Assembly (NCBI GenBank): GCA_019614645.1
Contig: JABWDB010000016.1
Coordinates: 6,095,501 to 6,159,500 of the forward strand
Direction: 5' to 3'
From: Stratiolaelaps scimitus
Taxonomy: Eukaryota; Arthropoda; Arachnida; Mesostigmata; Laelapidae
DNA length: 64,000 bases
In this document: one piece after another, positions 51,981 through 61,892 of the stretch
Numbering within the stretch: position 1 is the first letter of the stretch
How the letters are laid out: the number at the start of each line of letters is the position of its first letter
Position numbers and translations under genes: made by a program
Notes under the pieces: generated by a model
Database searches by the model: none
The model's input: only the letters and a program-made list of their open reading frames with translations
What the model was told of the DNA's origin: nothing

Positions 51981-54900
51981 ACTAGAGAGAGAAAAATCAC
52001 AAATGAATATGAAAAATGTTAATTGTTACCAGCATATTTTCGTCAGATAGATAGAGAAATTTCATCTCTACTATTTCATCTGGCGGCAGGTGATAACCAG
52101 CTTATTCTTCCTCTTCTACTGTCAGCGACAGCTTACATACGGTTGACATAACGGTGGTACAGGCTATGACTCAACACAGGATGTGGATAATCCTCACTTT
52201 TCTCACTTCACAGGTCTGACAGCTATTTCTTATCCCTTCTAAGGCCTTTCTCTGAAATAGCCCAGACTCCTTCAGTATCCTCCACGAAATAGTCCTATCC
52301 GAAAGGCCAGATAGCCTATCGTCAGGATAAGGCCAGGAATAGGAAAAAAGTCGATGAATAATCCTTACTCGTGGCCAACAGAATTGTTCGCGCATGAGCC
52401 CCCTCTGCTGACAGATTCTTGATGTGATGCTCTAATACAAACTGGTACCGAGACCTTTCTCCCACAGAACGAACGAAGATGAGGGAAGGGTCAACTTAAA
52501 GAAAATTTGTTAAGGGAATACTCCATTGCTGTGGTGGACGAGTTGCAATCCGCGTTTTCCAACGGGGAGAAGCTGTGAAAAGTATTTGGCGTGGTTAGCG
52601 AAATACTACTTTTATTGCAATATAGTATCTACGAGTGAGTATGTAAAGACGATTTCTTTGCGGTTGACCTTGAGGCAACGAAATACAGTATGGGCATAAA
52701 ATATGCTACTTTGAGACTTCAGCAAGCATCATTGCATATATTTATTTCTCCTGCAAGTTATAATAAGCGTCCCTCATATTCTAAAGCGAGCCCGGAAAAT
52801 GGCTTTTTGGCAAATATGGTGCTTTTCTCGAAAACGGCCGAAAGCTCCTGAAAAGAGTCAATCGTTTCATATTGTTGGACAGCTCCGTTTTTCTAGCATC
52901 TAAACGTGGCCAAGATTCAATTTTGGGTATATCCAAAGCATCATTGATCAAGTCACGGAGTAACTGCATTGGGGTAACGGTATAACTATAAAAAGGGAAG
53001 AGGTTTACTGCAGCGAAGGGTCAGTAGTTAAGTGGAAAAAGTAGAAGGAGGAGATACTTAACACAAAGCAATTAAAAACCCCAACAGATGCGGGAGATTC
53101 AAATATCCGTCCAATAGCCAAGTCCCTCACGCAGACGACGCGTTTGAAACGACAACCACTAGAGGCTGGGCTTCCCACAGGGCGAGTGGCTCTTGCTTGA
53201 GTCACTGCATAACTCATATTGTTGTCCCACTCCAATATTCGGCCCGGTGATGGGTGTTTACCTAGCTCGGCTAGTGCGTCAGAATTGCTGGCCATTCTCG
53301 GTGATCTCGTTCATCTGATGACTGGGATGGAGTGCGTCTCGTCATTATCATAGAGATAGACCTTTGATCGTAGACGGTCCGTATTCGATGTGATCACACC
53401 TCGATGAAGACGTACACTGTAATAGTAATCTTTCCTGCTGTCCTTTTCCACCTTTCTTCCATCATTTCCCCGCGATGATTCAACAGGTCAGCTTGACGTT
53501 TGGGGGCTCCCACCTGATGCTTCACCAGCAAGATGTCCCGCTCGTACCCGGAATGCACCATCTATTTCCATCGTCTTCCCTGACGCCAATCGGGATGATC
53601 GCCCAGACTGCCGAACTATTTGGCAGGTCCGCATTGCCCACATCTATAGGGCCCAAAGGTTAACGATGATTCCAATACTTGGAAATACTTTGATAGGTGT
53701 GATAAGTCTAGTCTATAAGTGTCTCATAGATCCCAAGCCACCAAGGGAAGCCCTAGCTACGTGTGGCATTACTCCAGCTGTCAGTAGCGAACAGGCTACT
53801 TTCTGCCTCGGTGGCTTAGTGGCTAGTATAGGACAATAGACTTATATTAAGAAATAATAGCGTATAATCAAAGTAATTATTGCTATTATAATAATATTTA
53901 TAGCGTTTAGGACCCTCGAAACCGCGGGAGATTCGCCCCCCCCCCCTCTCTCTCTCTTTCTGTCTGGAAAATAATAATTACTCCCCGAATTTAATCTTCG
54001 GCTGGTTCAACAATAACGGTAATCTGGTCTACTTTGCTGCGCTACTCGTGTATTCACAGACCCATCACAGTACCTCATTCCTCTGTCGCATCATTCGCAG
54101 CTGGATATTGTCGAAGCGGTCGCCACTCAACCGAGACCAGGTACCGTACATGGTTTATGTGTATGCAGCATATGTCGAATCATTTTCGACCGTGTAATAA
54201 AAACAAATAATGTCGCTTCAAGACACTCGAATAGTCATCTCGTCGATTTAGAATAAATGCTATAAGCAATTCTACATGAAGGGTTGCCTTTGTGAAATGA
54301 ACTGCTATGCGCAACACATTCGGTGTTCATACTCAGGGAAACCAATCTCATAGATGCAGCAGCAGCAGCAGTATATATGATAAGTACCAAAGATTCTCAC
54401 CCTTGCTTAGTTCATGTGCAATGTTCTATTCAGCAAGTATTATACGGATGCCAAACAAGATTTTGATTCAGCGAAGAGTACAAATATAAATGAATCACCG
54501 ACCTGTCCTTGAGTAAATTTGATATACTACTATAGTAATAGTTTTCCATTGTTTTGCGATTTGCTCTAACAATGTCACTTTTGTTTTAGGCAGTTTTACC
54601 AGGAGTTTCCAGATAAACGGCGAGGATATGAGCGCTCTCTTCTCGCTTAACCTCACAACTATCTATAAGGTGGGTTGGTTTGGAAAATCACCGCGTCCCC
54701 CCGGCAACGCGGCTGCCCAATGAACTTGCTGGCGATAAAATACTAATATAATGTCGTTTACAAATGATGGTAAATGTCACTCAATTAGGGTATCTAATAA
54801 GTGCTCGTACATCTTATCCTCTCTCCCAATCGCAATACGGATGACGTTGGGTTATTCTACACAGATATGATTATGATTTATTGTGTGCTTATCGCGAGAT

Positions 54901-56717
54901 GCGTATAGAAATCAAAGAAATGTACTTCTGGGACGCCAAGCCCATGATGACACGTTGATTATCAAGCATGAGGACCCAATGAACGAAGATATCTGCACGG
55001 CTGATATACTTAATCCGTTCATGTTATGATGCAGGGATCGCCGCGGAGTCGAATACTCGCGAATTTGAAAGATCGGTCTGGTGATTGCGTAGCAGTATTT
55101 CGCGGTCCTGAGGGTAGTCAGGGATGCGTCTGTTGTTGTACACGATGTGCCCAGAGTCGCCTTGTGAAAGCGAATCATCAGGTGACTCATGCAGCAGGCA
55201 GTGTCTCGTCGCAGGGCGGCACCGTGTTCCTTAATCCACAAGAGGTAAATCAGCTGTTACCTTCATAGTAGAAGTTGTAGTAAGTTTCTCAATAGATATT
55301 TGTGGCGATAAACACATTTTGGCGACCTTATATTTTATTTAGGATGACTACATTTAGCATCGAACACCTTGTGTTCGGGTTGTCTGATTGACCATAGGAG
55401 ACACAGATTAGTTACACGTACGATATTCTAATTTCCCCTTTGTCATTGTTTGTCATGTTTACCGTATCTACCGAGAAATTTGTAATATTGCACCGTTTGA
55501 AGTATCGATGACTCGAAATCACGTAACATCGTATTTGTGGTAAAAGTTAACTAATTTAATTCACAGACACAAGGACAAACAAGCGGTATAATTTGTGAAA
55601 TGATACACAGAATTGCACATAAGGCGCCCGTGCGGAAAAGCTATTTAAAGTCATGTCATATTTCCACTACGATTTCAGTCGCTCACAGTGGAGTCACCAT
55701 CCGGAACTGTCATTGGACACATTGCGCTGCATCACGACTTCTACGGGGTTTATGATAAGGGCATGCTACAGTTACTGTATAGCATACCGTTTAAACCCAA
55801 CAACGGATCGGGCTCGCACACTGTAAGTGCGAACATTTGCGGTTGTATGTGATCAGTGCAGATCAGAAGTTTTGAACCCCGTGGTAGAAATGTGTGGGAG
55901 CTCAACAGCAGTGTCTCAGTTGGAACAAATCAGAAGGTGCATCAATCAACGATGTGTTTTTAGACTTGGTTAGGTTGGACGACTCCGAAAGCGGTTCCGT
56001 GAACGTTAAATGTTGGCCGAGGATCGAGTCAGCCTGGGAAAGTTTAGGTGGAAGTGTAAGCGTCACTGTTTTTCATGATGAACACAACGTCGATAACTAA
56101 GGCAATATATTTGGTTGCGAAATTAGCCTGCATTAACTAGCCGCACTCTACCTAATCGTAAATGGTATTCGACTTCTTAGTCTCGTTCTTTTTAGCTGCA
56201 TTGATTCACATGAGCCCCACAAGATATTTCTATAGATGGATTATTTTTCAAAGTGGCGTTCAACCAATGACTCTTTTTATTGGGATTTTTCTCCATTATC
56301 CTGAACCCCGGGAACAGGTTACGTCGGTGGAGAACGGGGCGCGAATCGCTGCCAGTTCCGGCAACAAAACCAGCCGAGAGCAAGGCCGTATCTCTCGATG
56401 CGACGGCCCGCATAGCGCTCTTAAGGTCAATGTTCGACCGCCGCACAATGCCCACTCATCGCATCATAAACTTCTACTTATTGCAACCGCGGTCTGCATG
56501 GTAAGTTGCATTTGGACTCAACGTGGGGTCCTTCGTTGATTGAAAAGGTTGCCATCACACGAAATGCCAATACATACATATGTGTGAGCACTAACTCATT
56601 AACGTCAATCGATGTATGCTATTGCAGTTTGGCATGGAAACAGAACGAACGTCCCGACCTCTAGAATGGCTAGGCTGCGTTCGACTTCGCAACGCCCTTG
56701 AAGAGGGCTGCTGCTAG
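51068..56717 (+). CDS. divergent phospholipid scramblase-like protein, 7 exons
   Basis: Scramblases move phospholipids between membrane leaflets in a Ca2+-dependent way. Seven plus-strand exons (51068-51160, 53487-53626, 54594-54669, 55035-55244, 55679-55822, 56318-56500, 56628-56717) join without phase clash and give 311 codons plus TAG, the usual length of PLSCR proteins. Matches in family order: an N-terminal Gly/Pro/His-rich part; GMIAQTAELFGSFTRSF, like the family's QQKVELLEAFTGF; FQINGEDMSALFSLN; SRILANLKDRSGDCVAVF, then GCVCCC; LTVESPSGTVIGHI; and a C-terminal KLLLIATAVCMFGMETER, like KAVLLGACFLIDFMFFER. The family's second Cys cluster and its acidic Ca2+-binding stretch are not seen, so activity is doubtful. 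A 25-codon phase-0 exon at 55862-55936 might add part of it. AATAAA lies at 57018-57023. Confidence 0.6.
51271..51290. repeat. (GA)n microsatellite
   Basis: GA dinucleotides. Confidence 0.8.
51331..51750 (-). CDS. unrecognised long minus-strand ORF in scramblase intron
   Basis: Open for more than 130 codons on the minus strand, opposite the 3' side of scramblase exon 1 and intron. The product reads like protein in parts (SAFVSASEGSAAWAQFFECK), but is Tyr/Phe-rich near its AT-rich end (DDFYYNYY). It has no supported start. Length is borderline for chance. It could be an exon or remnant of a nested gene. Not recognised. Confidence 0.2.
   Translation of the reverse strand, partial: LGLFIRSGGTITIYDINVQMCIKSAFVSASEGSAAWAQFFECKRVLSKGQQFVKWLSIHMMENHFIQLLNTFGTRNDFDDFYYNYYIMHTLLLFVKGAFDLALRMFSYNLQLCRFVCVYVTRWYHLYRHHMCLYSRIES
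51951..51981. repeat. (AT)n microsatellite in scramblase intron 1
   Basis: About 15 AT repeats. Confidence 0.85.
53487..53626 (+). CDS. scramblase-like exon 2
   Basis: Pyrimidine tract and AACAG acceptor, donor GGCAG|GTCCGC. Phase 0 in, phase 2 out. Encodes a His/Pro-rich segment, then SSLTPIGMIAQTAELFG. A second frame is open across this exon, but only this one aligns with scramblases and joins exon 3. Confidence 0.6.
53806..53948 (+). repeat. possible tRNA-derived SINE remnant
   Basis: GGTGGCTTAGTGGCTAG is a near-consensus Pol III A box. About 115 bases on, CCGCGGGAGATTCGCCCC resembles a decayed B box, followed by a poly-C and CT tract. The AT-rich DNA between could be an insertion. It lies in a scramblase intron. 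Confidence 0.4.
54594..54669 (+). CDS. scramblase-like exon 3
   Basis: Acceptor TTTTAGGCAG, donor AAG|GTGGGT. Phase 2 in, phase 0 out. Encodes SFTRSFQINGEDMSALFSLN. The alternative AG four bases upstream leads to a stop. Confidence 0.65.
55035..55244 (+). CDS. scramblase-like exon 4
   Basis: Acceptor TTATGATGCAG, donor GAG|GTAAAT, 70 codons in phase 0. Encodes SRILANLKDRSGDCVAVFRG and the Cys cluster GCVCCCTRCAQ. An internal CAG|GTGACT, also phase 0, could end the exon 17 codons... earlier, after KANHQ, and would remove a stretch with no family counterpart. Confidence 0.6.
55679..55822 (+). CDS. scramblase-like exon 5
   Basis: Acceptor ACGATTTCAG, donor ACT|GTAAGT, 48 codons in phase 0. Encodes LTVESPSGTVIGHIALHHDF, the best family match (V-SP-GTVIG). 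The rest is divergent. Confidence 0.65.
55998..56046 (+). repeat. dispersed SINE-like repeat, 3' segment, copy in scramblase intron
   Basis: CCGTGAACGTTAAATGTTGG, then GAGTCAGCCTGGGAAA. It accounts for the open frame seen across 55894-56100. Confidence 0.65.
56318..56500 (+). CDS. scramblase-like exon 6
   Basis: Acceptor CCCGGGAACAG, donor ATG|GTAAGT, 61 codons in phase 0. Mostly hydrophilic, ending in the start of a C-terminal hydrophobic segment, HHKLLLIATAVCM. Another frame is open here, but the phase of both neighbours favours this one. Confidence 0.5.
56628..56717 (+). CDS. scramblase-like exon 7 (terminal)
   Basis: Branch-point-like CACTAACTC and acceptor TGCTATTGCAG. 29 codons then TAG. 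Encodes FGMETERTSRPLEWLG and a short tail ending GCC-stop (Gly-Cys-Cys), a possible lipidation site. Confidence 0.55.
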   Translation, partial: FGMETERTSRPLEWLGCVRLRNALEEGCC

Positions 56718-57017
56718 CGACTGACCTGCCTCGGCTCTATCACGGCTCTGATTGGTTATAGCAGCTGAATTTCATTATTTCTTCTTGTTGTTTGTTGCTA
56801 TGTTATCCTATTTCGTTATGATGCTGTTTTACTCAAATTCTAAAGAAATACGAAGGGCATCTTTAAAGGGCATAACTCCATCGGAACATGACTCTAACGA
56901 GCTGTGTCGAATCTTGTTGACCAAATATAGGTAGAAAAGTATCGCAAATACAAACATCTCAAATATAAGAACCCACAAACTCACGTGATACAAACATCCT
57001 CAGGGTAATCGTTAGTA

Positions 57018-57023
57018 AATAAA
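57018..57023 (+). terminator. poly(A) signal AATAAA for the scramblase-like gene
   Basis: First canonical AATAAA found downstream of the stop at 56717, about 300 bases on. Confidence 0.35.
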
Positions 57024-58722
57024 CTCATGAGATTATGCGAGTGGCGTGCGTTGTCGTTCGCAAGCCTTGATCGAGTGAATCCCGATGAGAGCAAATGCGA
57101 TACTTCCTTCGGCCTTTTAGGTGGAGGACGAATCGGAATTGCGTGTCCGTATATAGTGTGAATATAGACGTCGGACGGTGGGTGCCATGATGCTCACGCT
57201 TGTGGAGGGTGGTTTCGAAATAGGTTTGCGCTGCCCCGAGTCACACCTTCTTCTCCTCAGTCTCGGCTGATTCTTCTGCAATCTCACAACAACAACCCTC
57301 AGCGATCGGAATTCCTATGGACGTCCTGTAAGCTGTGTTGTGGAAGGAAGTGCAGTTGGAACGGCGTAGCACAGCTTGGGGACGACGTGGTTGATGATAC
57401 TCGACCATCCTTTCCGGTGACGTCCTTTCCGCTTTGTACCCCATAGCTCCTAGCCACCGCAGCGATTCGTTGAGGGTTCATTGATCGGTTGTTGTCTTGC
57501 CGTGTGGATGAGGATATTGCTTGCTCCAGCTACCCCATAGCCAATCCATCCATAAACATTTCCCGTAAGCAACAACACCAGGGGGCGCAGATGGAGCATC
57601 TCCGGAGCGCTCCCGCATCTCTCCATTCTACCACAGATAATCGTCTATACTACGCACGTATATGGGGGTAGTGCACAGTAGAGCACAGATAGCCAGCGGG
57701 CCCAGACGGCTAACTTGCATGCGTGTCGATTCGGAGGAACAAGGAACTCCGACGCGTCCTAGCAGCTGGCACTGCAGGGCAAAGTGAGTGAGCTTTGCCT
57801 CATAGGTGGTGGCGAGGCCTGTGGAAATATTGGCAGCGCTGAACAATGATATAGGAGACCGATGACTTGTATTCTAAGGGCCGCCCTGGTTACTGTACGT
57901 TGATGGATGATAACGTAAAAACAAGCAGTTTGACACACTGCAAGTGGGCGGTCATTCGTAACCCCTATCTCTCGCTTTGGTTTGGTAATCTGTAGCTAAG
58001 TTGTGGGGTCTAATCCATTGAAATGAATAAAGACGACGACGGCAAGAAGAATGGCCAACGAGTCGACGCAGGAAACGGATGAATCAGAACAGAGCGAGAG
58101 ACGGATATCCCGTGGACGGTGAGATCCCGATTGTCGTTGCGAATATCGCACGGCTTGAAATTTTTTTTGTCGTTTGTCGTAAAATCCTAATCTCTAAATA
58201 GCTAAGAGCAATTCAAGGTCATCGCAGCATGTGAACGTAGATACACCGACAATATTAATACCACACAATTCCGTCTAAGACAATGGTGGAAATAGGGAAT
58301 GTTTTTTTTCAGCTGGGTATACTTTCTTCGCTCGCGGGCAGTCTCCACTCGGATAGAACTATTTTTTACTGCGGTTGCCACGAGAACCACGGAGTGGTTA
58401 GAAGGGCGGAACAGAGTCCTGCCGGGTGGAACAGAGTCATGCCACGGTAATAACTTCCAGCGGTGCGGAAATGTACTCTAAGTCATAATACTGGTAAGGG
58501 TCACACAAACGAACCAGAGTTCTGCATATGAACTATTATTAATCAAATTAATTTTGTAACCATTGTTGTAGTCAGAGATAACTATTGCGCCCCAACTTTA
58601 GACCTTGTGTATGCCCTTGCGGAGTCGCTATCCAGTGATCAAGGCTGATCCAGCCTCGCAGTGGCGATTCCAAATGCTGCTATATGATCGGCCAAGCATT
58701 CCTCGATTGATGACTTCATTTA

Positions 58723-58932
58723 TCAATTAAATCTCCCTGGTACGGGCAAGCAGCAGGGGACGTTTGGTGCGCAATCGATTGCGTGGTCAATCCTATCGAA
58801 ACCCTCAAGACAACCCTGTGACCAACAAAAACCTCCGGCATCCCTGCACTTGAAGTCAAGGCAATCGACAGTGTAGTGTGCTGCTAATGCCAATAGTACG
58901 AGGATAATGGCGATAGTCGCGTTCTTCACCAT
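58723..58932 (-). CDS. secreted beta-defensin-like peptide, one domain (copy 1)
   Basis: Intronless 69-residue precursor. Signal peptide MVKNATIAIILVLLALAAHY, with likely cleavage around TVDC (Val at -3, Cys at -1). The mature part has six Cys at 29, 36, 41, 54, 60 and 61: spacing C-x6-C-x4-C-x12-C-x5-CC, the pattern of beta-defensins, big defensins and the domains of tick carboxypeptidase inhibitor. The glycine before the second Cys (GGFC) is also typical of this fold. The tail LPVPGRFN has the Leu and Gly-Arg seen at the end of domain 2 in the edge copy (CCLGR). It is secreted and could be antimicrobial or a protease inhibitor; the sequence does not decide. Two paralogues follow in tandem. 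Confidence 0.72.
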   Translation of the reverse strand: MVKNATIAIILVLLALAAHYTVDCLDFKCRDAGGFCWSQGCLEGFDRIDHAIDCAPNVPCCLPVPGRFN

Positions 58933-59059
58933 TTCAGTGTTTTATGTAATGGTCTAGCTGTTACACGTTCGGTAATACGTTCGGCAATGACAAGAACCTT
59001 CACAGAGGAGTACAGCAAGATTTAGAGCGAATTGCGTCAGTTAGAAGCGCTTGTATGGA

Positions 59060-59095
59060 TATATGTTTATGTATATATAGATATATATTGGTCAC
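59060..59095 (-). promoter_or_regulatory. TATA-rich upstream element of copy 1
   Basis: Minus-strand TATATATCTATATATAC about 140 bases upstream of the ATG. The paralogue has an (AT)n tract at the corresponding place (61425-61447), and both are followed upstream by a conserved GGTCACG. A TATA box is possible; a simple repeat is the alternative. Confidence 0.25.
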
Positions 59096-59387
59096 GGTTC
59101 GAAGTATTTCTAGCTTAAGTTAATATCATTTCGGTATGATTATTTAAATGTAGGATCACGTTGACAGCTAGTTCACATTGCACCACTGTAATTTACTGTA
59201 TAATATTGTTCGAAATCAAGTTTCAATTTCGTAGTGCATTCATACGAAGAATCAATCATCAATATCGCGATCATGGCTGGAATATGTTGTTTGAATAATT
59301 CTTCTGATCAAAAAGGATCATTCATAAGGGGAAAACAACGATAAGATTCTCAAACTGTCTAGTTCCCTTCCCTCATTCTTGCTATTG

Positions 59388-59836
59388 CACCGGCTGCATG
59401 GGTTCGATCCCCGTCGATGTACATTTTCATTTAGGGATTGATTTTACGAAGCAATGGGAAAGCAATACCGCGGGCAAAGCTGAGGAAGTACGCCGCACTC
59501 CAAGCAACGCACCTGTTTTCCCCCCTTGCCTTTGAGACCCTGGGCGGGCACGGCCCTCTCACTGCGAACTTCCTCGAGGGGGTCTACCATAGGTTGATCC
59601 GCGCCACCGGGGACAAGCGCGCTGGCTCTTTCCTCCTGCAGCGCCTGTCCCTCGCTGTGCAGAGAGGTAATGCCATCGCCTTCCTCGGGACATTGTCGTC
59701 CTCACCCCCCCCCCCCACCCCCATAATCCCTAGAAATTCCGACCTATTGTAACGTTTAATATATTATAATAAATTATACTTTTCAAGCTATACCGTGGAC
59801 ATTAAATATTGGCTAAGAGTCTGCACGAAAAGGTTT
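59388..59836 (+). repeat. SINE-like repeat interrupted by a LINE
   Basis: Head CACCGGCTGCATGGGTTCGA (B box) at 59388-59476 and tail TACCGTGGACATTAAATATT at 59792-59836 are the two halves of the SINE-like family, split by the LINE fragment. TACCG is present on both sides and may be the target-site duplication. Confidence 0.65.
59474..59790 (+). mobile_element. 5'-truncated LINE with RT-ORF C-terminus, copy 2
   Basis: Encodes the C-terminal end of a non-LTR retrotransposon polyprotein to a stop at 59750: FSPLAFETLGGHGPLTANF, TGDKRAGSFLLQRLSLAVQR and GNAIAFLGTL. These match the post-RT C-terminal segment of Jockey/CR1-type elements (P-A-ETLGG...SFL-QR-S-A-QRGNA). A poly-C run and 3' UTR follow. 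It is truncated at the 5' end, inserted into a SINE-like element, and nearly identical to 48105-48250, so the family was active recently. Confidence 0.75.
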
Positions 59837-60607
59837 GGTATTAAATAAGTATCATAAATAGTACCCTGTCGAAAGCAAGATTTCTGAATATGAGCACTTC
59901 GGAGAAAAAAAGATTGTAAAGTCCGTAGAAAAAAACGGCGTGGTTGCTGATACTGGGCCATCCCTCCCGGTGACGTCCTTTCCGCTTTGTCGCTCCATAG
60001 CTCCGAGCCACCCCAGCGATCCGCGATGGGCTCATTGATTGGCTTGTTCCAGCTCCTCCCCATAGCCAACCCATCCATAAACACTCTATTCAAGCAATAA
60101 CACCAGGAGGCGCAAGCGGAGCATCTCCGGAGCTCTCCACTCTATCTCTCGCTCCATCTACCACAGATAATCGTTTGCCCTCACCGAATGTGTGTGGGCA
60201 TGGTGCACAGTAGAGCGTAGACAGCCTAAATGGTGTACATCGCCAGCGCGCTGCCTGGCGGTGGTGGCTAGATTTATGGAAATATTGGCAGTGGTGAACG
60301 ATGATAAAGGGGACCGATGACTTGTGTCCTAGAGGTGGGTGGTCCTAGTTACTATATGTTGATGATGAAAACAATAATAAAACAATCAGTCTGACACTAC
60401 AAGTGTGGGCGGTCATTCGTAATTGCCGGCCCCTATCTCCTCGCTTTGGTTTGATGATCTGTAGGTAAGCAGTGGGGTCTAGTCCGTTGAGATGAATAAA
60501 GACGACGATAAGAAGAATGGCCAACGACTCGGATGCAGGAAACGGATGGATCACAGCGGAGTGACAGAAGGGGAACCCCGTTTACCGTGAAGAATATTTC
60601 ATAAGTC

Positions 60608-60754
60608 ATGCGATATTCGTTATCATATGATTTGCAGCCCCGATTTGTCTGCCGCCGGCTACGGACAAATCGGGGCATTACCCACCAATGGAGCGATAAT
60701 GCGTGATGTCCGCCTGGGGCGTGAAATTGTAAATCGTGATTACGAATATCGCAT
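60608..60754. mobile_element. fold-back (MITE-like) element
   Basis: Terminal arms ATGCGATATTCGT at 60608-60620 and its complement at 60742-60754, with imperfect pairing continuing inward to about 27 bases. Within it, a second perfect 13-bp hairpin, GCCCCGATTTGTC (60637-60649) with its complement at 60664-60676. Not present as such in unit 1. It codes for nothing convincing. Confidence 0.5.
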
Positions 60755-61113
60755 TTCCAAAAGTTTGAGGATAAGCTCTCAAGCTCGTCTGTCCATTCAT
60801 TCATGGATGGAATATGGATGGATTTAGAACGGTGCGGAATTGTTGTCAGCATCTATACTGTTAAGGGTCACACAAGCACATAAGCGCACTTATATTATTA
60901 TATATAAAATATTATTTGAATTGACTCCCCTCCGTTTCCAAGTTGATTAAATAAACATTTTATAGCGTTATTTTAGTGAGGCAGCTTGTTTCAGAATATT
61001 GCCCCGCAACGTTTGGACCCAGGACGCATATTCCCGTGGGATGAGTCCCAACCCAGTGATCAATACTGATCCGTCCTCGCAGTGGCAATTGCCTGTGGAT
61101 GATCGGCCGAGCA

Positions 61114-61152
61114 TTACTTCCGTATACAACAGAATTCAGATAATTCGCAACC
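61114..61152 (-). pseudogene. remnant of a second peptide domain
   Basis: Just past the stop of the middle peptide gene, and one base out of frame with it, the minus strand reads GCELSEFCCIRK then TAA. It aligns codon for codon with the end of domain 2 in the edge copy (ECKLHEFCCLGR then TAA). The middle of the domain is missing. This shows the middle copy descends from a two-domain gene. Confidence 0.6.
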
Positions 61153-61360
61153 TTGAGCCCTTGGGGTGGGGTGTGCAGCAGGCGACGCCTGGTGGACAAT
61201 CTTCAGCGTTGTTAACCCTAGTGTAACCCCGAACACAATCTACCGGAGGCGTGCAATAACCTTGATGAGCGTGGCAGTTGAATTTCCGACAGTCCACAGT
61301 GTAGTGTGCTGCCAGTGCCGACAGTATGAGGATAACTCCGATAGTAGAGTTCTTCACCAT
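61136..61360 (-). CDS. secreted beta-defensin-like peptide, one domain (copy 2)
   Basis: Intronless 74-residue precursor with signal peptide MVKNSTIGVILILSALAAHY, nearly the same as copy 1. Mature Cys at 29, 36, 42, 55, 61 and 62: C-x6-C-x5-C-x12-C-x5-CC. Closest to domain 1 of the edge copy (AEDCPP, CCTPH). After CC the frame runs TPHPKGSRLRII and stops, because a deletion and frameshift removed most of a second domain, whose end is still visible at 61114-61152. Whether the shortened product is functional is open; the signal peptide and all six Cys are intact. Same possible roles as copy 1. Confidence 0.72.
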   Translation of the reverse strand: MVKNSTIGVILILSALAAHYTVDCRKFNCHAHQGYCTPPVDCVRGYTRVNNAEDCPPGVACCTPHPKGSRLRII

Positions 61361-61424
61361 TTTAGTGGACTATGTTATGTTCTTGCTATTACACGTTCTG
61401 CAATGATGACAAAAAACGTAGGTA

Positions 61425-61447
61425 TATATATTATATATATATATATA
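61425..61447. repeat. (AT)n tract upstream of peptide copy 2
   Basis: AT dinucleotides at the position of the TATA-rich element in copy 1, followed by GGTCACG as there. Confidence 0.7.
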
Positions 61448-61892
61448 CCTATTGGTCACGTCTCGAAGCATTTTTAGCTTAAGTCAACAATCATTTTGGA
61501 ATGATAATTTAAATGTAGGGTCACGTTGGCGTCAAGTGACAACATCTGCTCGCTGTTGGCGGTTGATTAAGTCATGGAGAACTCCTGCGCTAAATAAAAT
61601 AAAACAAATACCTTCTATACTATTTTCTCGTTACTGAAAGTAAGTGTTCTTTGTACATTCATTCTGAATGTTAAAGGAGCTTGTTGACAGCTTGTTTACA
61701 TTACCTCTTGTTTGGCCCACTGTAATTTACCACATAATACTGTTCGAAATCAAGTCTCAATTTCGCACATTCGTAGGAAGAATCAATCATCCAATATTAC
61801 GATCATGGCTGAGATACGTGGTTTAAGTAATTACTCTGATCAAGACGATCATTCGTAAGGAGAAAACAACGATAAGACTTATTCTTGGTATT

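Larger units (their letters stand above)
57389..59470. repeat. tandem duplication unit 1
   Basis: From GGCGTCC-like GTGACGTCCTTTCCGCTTTG onward this DNA is homologous to 59940-61995, in the same order: a 700-base non-coding block, the peptide gene, its upstream region and a SINE-like head. Offsets are about 2.55 kb at the left and 2.43 kb at the gene, so indels occurred after duplication. Confidence 0.75.

Noticed and set aside
53487..53770. Alternative open frame over scramblase exon 2
   Set aside because: Long, but has poorer third-position bias and lacks the AQTAELFG match to scramblases.
55894..56100. 68-codon plus-strand ORF in a scramblase intron
   Set aside because: Its second half is the dispersed SINE-like repeat; only the short 55862-55936 segment is kept as a possible exon.
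57628..57846. Short minus-strand ORFs in duplication unit 1
   Set aside because: Not conserved as frames in unit 2 although the DNA is homologous.
60433..60852. 139-codon minus-strand ORF in duplication unit 2
   Set aside because: Runs straight through the fold-back element and is not kept in the homologous unit 1.
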